Assembly: GCF_013618475.1 (NCBI RefSeq)
Contig: NZ_JABJVN010000002.1
Span: forward strand, 124,001 to 188,000
Direction of reading: 5' to 3'
Source: Saccharibacillus deserti
GTDB lineage: Bacteria > Bacillota > Bacilli > Paenibacillales > Paenibacillaceae
Length of the DNA: 64,000 nt
Numbering within the stretch: position 1 is the first letter of the stretch; the number at the start of each line of letters is the position of its first letter. Shown here piece by piece: positions 61,455-64,000 of this stretch. Both the position numbers and the translations under genes were made by a program. The notes under the pieces were generated by a model, which saw only the letters and a program-made list of their open reading frames with translations, ran no database searches and was not told the origin of the DNA.

Positions 61455-61719
61455 GGCAAGCGGTCACCTCGGTTTCGGGAATCGTATAGAGAGCGGAATA
61501 GGTCCGTTTTTGCGGAAAAAGGTTTAATGGACGCATGATCCGGGTATACATTAGAAGATGCGGCACCGGAGATTATTCTCGGTCCGGCCCTTTACTGCGC
61601 AAAGGATTGTACGTCATTAAGTGTACCGAAGTTCCGCGTAAAATACCAATCCCGACACAAAAACCAACGCTTTCCCAAGCGTTTTCTTATTCCGAATTAT
61701 TGAACAGGAGTGAACCGAT

Positions 61720-61875
61720 ATGTACTCGACAAATTCAGACTTCAAAAAAATAAAGGTAACCGTAAACGGGCAACCCGTAGGCAACGGACTGGTGCTCGAC
61801 AGCATCACGTTCCGCCCGATCACCGGAGAATCCGAAGGTCTTGAAACTCTCCGAAAAAGTGCCGTGAAATCGTAA
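61720..61875 (+). CDS. Small ORF of 51 residues
   Basis: The ATG follows CAGGAGTGAACCGAT, a good site. The product starts MYSTNSDFKKIKVTVNGQPV and continues with SITFRPITGESEGLETL. No family recognised; the VTVNGQPV opening recalls the start of secreted beta domains, but the ORF is short and stops at 61875. A strong terminator is close behind, which supports a real transcript. Confidence 0.55.
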   Translation: MYSTNSDFKKIKVTVNGQPVGNGLVLDSITFRPITGESEGLETLRKSAVKS

Positions 61876-61905
61876 AGCACCTGTCATTTTTTATCCGACT
61901 ATACC

Positions 61906-61962
61906 AAAACGCTGTTTTCCCTGATCCGTCCGCCTGCCGGACAAAAAGGGAGACAGCGTTTT
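61906..61962 (+). terminator. Terminator after the 51-residue ORF
   Basis: aaacgctgttttccc pairs with gggagacagcgttt (one mismatch) around an inner ccgtccgcctgccgg-type hairpin, then T6. Confidence 0.85.
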
Positions 61963-62007
61963 TTAATCTTTTTTATCTTCGGCGCGGATTTCGCATTAAG
62001 CTTGCGA

Positions 62008-62800
62008 TCAGATTTCGAAGCGGTCTACCAGAGTGAACAAATTTTCGGACAAATGCGAGAGCATCGTGGAAGAAGCCTGGATTTCCTGCATGGAAGCATG
62101 CTGATCGCCCGAAGAGCCGGCCAACCGTTAAGCAGGCTCATAGGCTTCGTCGGCAATAGAGGAGCTGAGGCGGGTACGCTGGGCCACCGCATGGGCATCT
62201 TCCGCGAGACGTTTCACATCGGCCATTGCGGCATCAGCGCTTGTCAGGGAATCGGACCAAGCGCTGCGGACCGTACCAAACGATTCGGAAGCGGAAGCGA
62301 CCTGATGCGAGCTATCCCGGACTTCCGTCAAAATGTCCCGAAAGCTTCGCGTCATTCGGTTGAAGTCCGAAGCCAGACGGGCCGTCTCGTCATGCCCCCG
62401 AATCTGAAATTCATCCAGGCTGAGGTCTCCCTGCGCCATCAGGGCGACGACTTTCCGATCTTTGCCTTCGCCCGAATAGATCGGCCCATAGCCGGTCTTC
62501 AGGCCGACGCCGTCGTAGCTGTAGACCTTTGAATAGGCGCCGTGCGACAGGGAGAGAGCCATTTTGCGGTCTTGGCCGGCGAAGTAAAACGAATCGCCGG
62601 CTTTGTAGCCGCGTGCGCTCAAGTTGGAGTCGGCCGCATTTACCAGACCCGCCGTGATATTGGCGCAGCCGACCAGCACGATTCCTACCGCTTCGTCGAC
62701 CTGACCGTAAGCCGCCCGGTAAGCGAGCGGGCCGACCGCCAGCCCGATGACAAGAAACAGACTCACGATGGCGCTTGTGATTTTTCCGGCTAATTGCCTA
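62008..62800 (-). pseudogene. Decayed methyl-accepting chemotaxis protein
   Basis: The minus-strand frame from about 62766 has an N-terminal membrane helix (VSLFLVIGLAVGPLAYRAAYG), part of a Cache sensor (GYGPIYSGEGKDRKVVALMA) and a HAMP-like piece (FNRMTRSFRDILTEVRDSSHQ), without the second membrane helix. It then stops (AYEPA). The typical MCP C-terminal SMQEIQASSTMLSHLSENLF follows in another frame and ends at 62008. Frameshift and in-frame deletions show that the gene no longer makes a chemoreceptor. The conserved signalling tip is gone. Confidence 0.75.
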
Positions 62801-63025
62801 TCCGTTCATCCCCTAATTATACCGTTGAAAAACGCCGCGTCGACCGTCGCCGTCATTCGTGCAGAAAGCCGGAGTAAACGGAGAATCGGATAAAGACCGA
62901 GTTGTTGTCCCATACGTTCATATCCTGCAAGATTAGGGGGACGTCCTGCTGTGAGAAAAGTCGCTGGAACACGCACAATACACAATTTTAACAAAACAAA
63001 GCAGCGGATTCGCAAGTAGGAATGT

Positions 63026-63071
63026 AAAAAAGCGGATGCTTGCTCCGGCAGGAGCAGCATCCGCTTTTTAT
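63026..63071 (-). terminator. Terminator of the Ig-like protein gene
   Basis: Read on the minus strand, aaaagcggatgctgctcc pairs with ggagcaagcatccgctttttt. Confidence 0.88.
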
Positions 63072-63088
63072 AAGAACCGAAGTCCGGG

Positions 63089-64000
63089 TTATTTCTTGAC
63101 GGTAACGGAGATCGTGACCGTTTTATTGCCGTATTTGCCTTTGATTACAGTCTTGCCTTCGGCAAGCGCCGAAATTTGTCCGGCTGCCGAGATGGAAGCA
63201 ACGGAAGGTTTCGAACTGGTCCATGTCGTCGAAGCGGCAACTTCAGCCGCAGCACCGGTATCGAAAGCGGCGGTCACGACGATTTTGGACGATGCGCCCG
63301 GAGCCAATTTAAGCGTCTTTTCGGCCGCGGTCAACTTGATCAGCTTGGGTACGACCCTGACATCGACACTCAGGGCCTGGCCTTGGTAAGAGCCGCTCAG
63401 CGTAGCCGTGCCTTCCGAGATCCCTTTTACCGACGTTGTCGCAATCGACGCGACCAGAGGGTTGGACGATTCCCAGCCGACTTTGCTGGCCAGGGAAACC
63501 TTGGAACCGTCCGCGTAGTAACCGGTCACTTTGATCGACTTGCTGGATTTGATATTCAGCTGGATCGAAGTCGGTTCCACGACGATTTTGGTAATTTTTT
63601 GCTCGATTTTCACCGGTACGGCAATCGACTTGTTCAGGTAGGTGCCTTTCAGGGAAGCCGAGCCTTTGAGCAGCGCCTTGATCTCCTGGCCTTTGTCGGT
63701 TTTCTTGATCACGGCATTGGCGCCGCTGACCGTCCAGGTAATCAGGGAAGAAATGTCTTTCTCCTGCCCGTCTTCCCAGACCGCATTAACGGTAGGAAGA
63801 GCGGAGGTTTCGCCTACGATCAAGTCAAGCGATTCGTCCGGACCGATCAGGACGAGGACCTTCTCGTTGACGGTGACTTTGAATTCGACCGTCTTGCTGC
63901 GTACCGATACGTCGCCCGAAGGCGTGTTGACGGAAGGAGCTTCCGGCAGGGAAGCGGTCAGCGTAACCGTACCGGCCGACTTGGCCACCACTTTGCCGTT
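63089..64000 (-). CDS. Surface protein with bacterial Ig-like (BIG2) repeats, 5' part beyond the right edge
   Basis: The frame is open from the right edge to the stop at 63089 (about 303 residues). It holds at least three Ig-like repeats. Examples: KIVVEPTSIQLNIKSSKSIKVTGYYADG with VGWESSNPLVASI; ISEGTATLSGSYQG; LTAAEKTLKLAPGASSKI with TTWTSSKPSVASISA and IKGKYGNKTVTISVTVKK. BIG2 domains occur in extracellular adhesins and S-layer proteins. The N-terminal part, signal peptide and any catalytic domain are outside the window. Confidence 0.85.
   Translation of the reverse strand, partial: NGKVVAKSAGTVTLTASLPEAPSVNTPSGDVSVRSKTVEFKVTVNEKVLVLIGPDESLDLIVGETSALPTVNAVWEDGQEKDISSLITWTVSGANAVIKKTDKGQEIKALLKGSASLKGTYLNKSIAVPVKIEQKITKIVVEPTSIQLNIKSSKSIKVTGYYADGSKVSLASKVGWESSNPLVASIATTSVKGISEGTATLSGSYQGQALSVDVRVVPKLIKLTAAEKTLKLAPGASSKIVVTAAFDTGAAAEVAASTTWTSSKPSVASISAAGQISALAEGKTVIKGKYGNKTVTISVTVKK

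Noticed and set aside
61617-61880. 87-residue minus ORF opposite the 51-residue ORF
   Set aside because: It has no ribosome site; the plus-strand ORF has one and is followed by a terminator on its own strand.

Overview
The window comes from a moderately GC-rich Gram-positive bacterium of the Paenibacillaceae. The content (M29 aminopeptidase, GpsB-like protein, PdxK, PgaC/PgaD, three ECF sigma/DUF4179 pairs, long ter locus) would fit Paenibacillus or Saccharibacillus. This is inferred from gene content, the AGGAGG-type ribosome sites and the sigma-A promoters; no rRNA or single marker gene fixes the genus. No tRNA, rRNA, CRISPR array, insertion sequence or prophage was recognised.

Layout. 1-3.6 kb: ROK sugar kinase (cut by the left edge) diverging from a GH2 beta-mannosidase. 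3.6-6.8 kb: MFS exporter and serine hydrolase operon diverging from an Lrp/AsnC regulator. 6.8-9.7 kb: a MutS2-like ATPase without its Smr domain, preceded by a rod-shaped candidate small RNA with its own promoter and terminator. 9.7-13.3 kb: acidic protein, MFS exporter, pyridoxine kinase and a 54-residue membrane protein. 13.4-17.8 kb: a 7TM histidine kinase, then on the other strand an NHLP-type RiPP precursor and a class I isoprenoid-synthase-like protein (the possible undescribed system), then a DUF985 cupin. 17.8-26 kb: CHASE3 hybrid kinase, heterodimeric ABC exporter, GNAT protein. 26-30.4 kb: PgaC/PgaD, M29 aminopeptidase, GpsB-like protein, thioredoxin. 30.5-37.6 kb: three tandem ECF sigma/DUF4179 modules with a shared promoter motif. 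37.8-43.0 kb: Fsr-like MFS pump, rhodanese, and a queCDEF operon under a preQ1-I riboswitch. 43.3-45.4 kb: YdjM-like membrane protein and another MFS pump.

45.4-60.1 kb is one large tellurite/stress (Ter) locus. A sensor/membrane half comes first (TerF-like vWA protein, TerB, three TerD-family proteins, a TerD-TerA fusion, TerC). A metabolic half follows (CitE-like lyase, phosphoribosyltransferase, StiP-family protein, HAD phosphatase, ATP-grasp ligase), then an XpaC-like protein, TelA and a small acidic protein. 60.2-64 kb holds an AIM24 protein, a coiled-coil membrane protein, a 51-residue ORF, a decayed chemoreceptor and the 3' part of an Ig-like (BIG2) surface protein cut by the right edge.

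Intergenic DNA carries two repeat systems. One is a roughly 110-nt palindromic element whose two copies differ by compensatory base changes. The other is a 50-nt-period repeat built on TAACGRATC.
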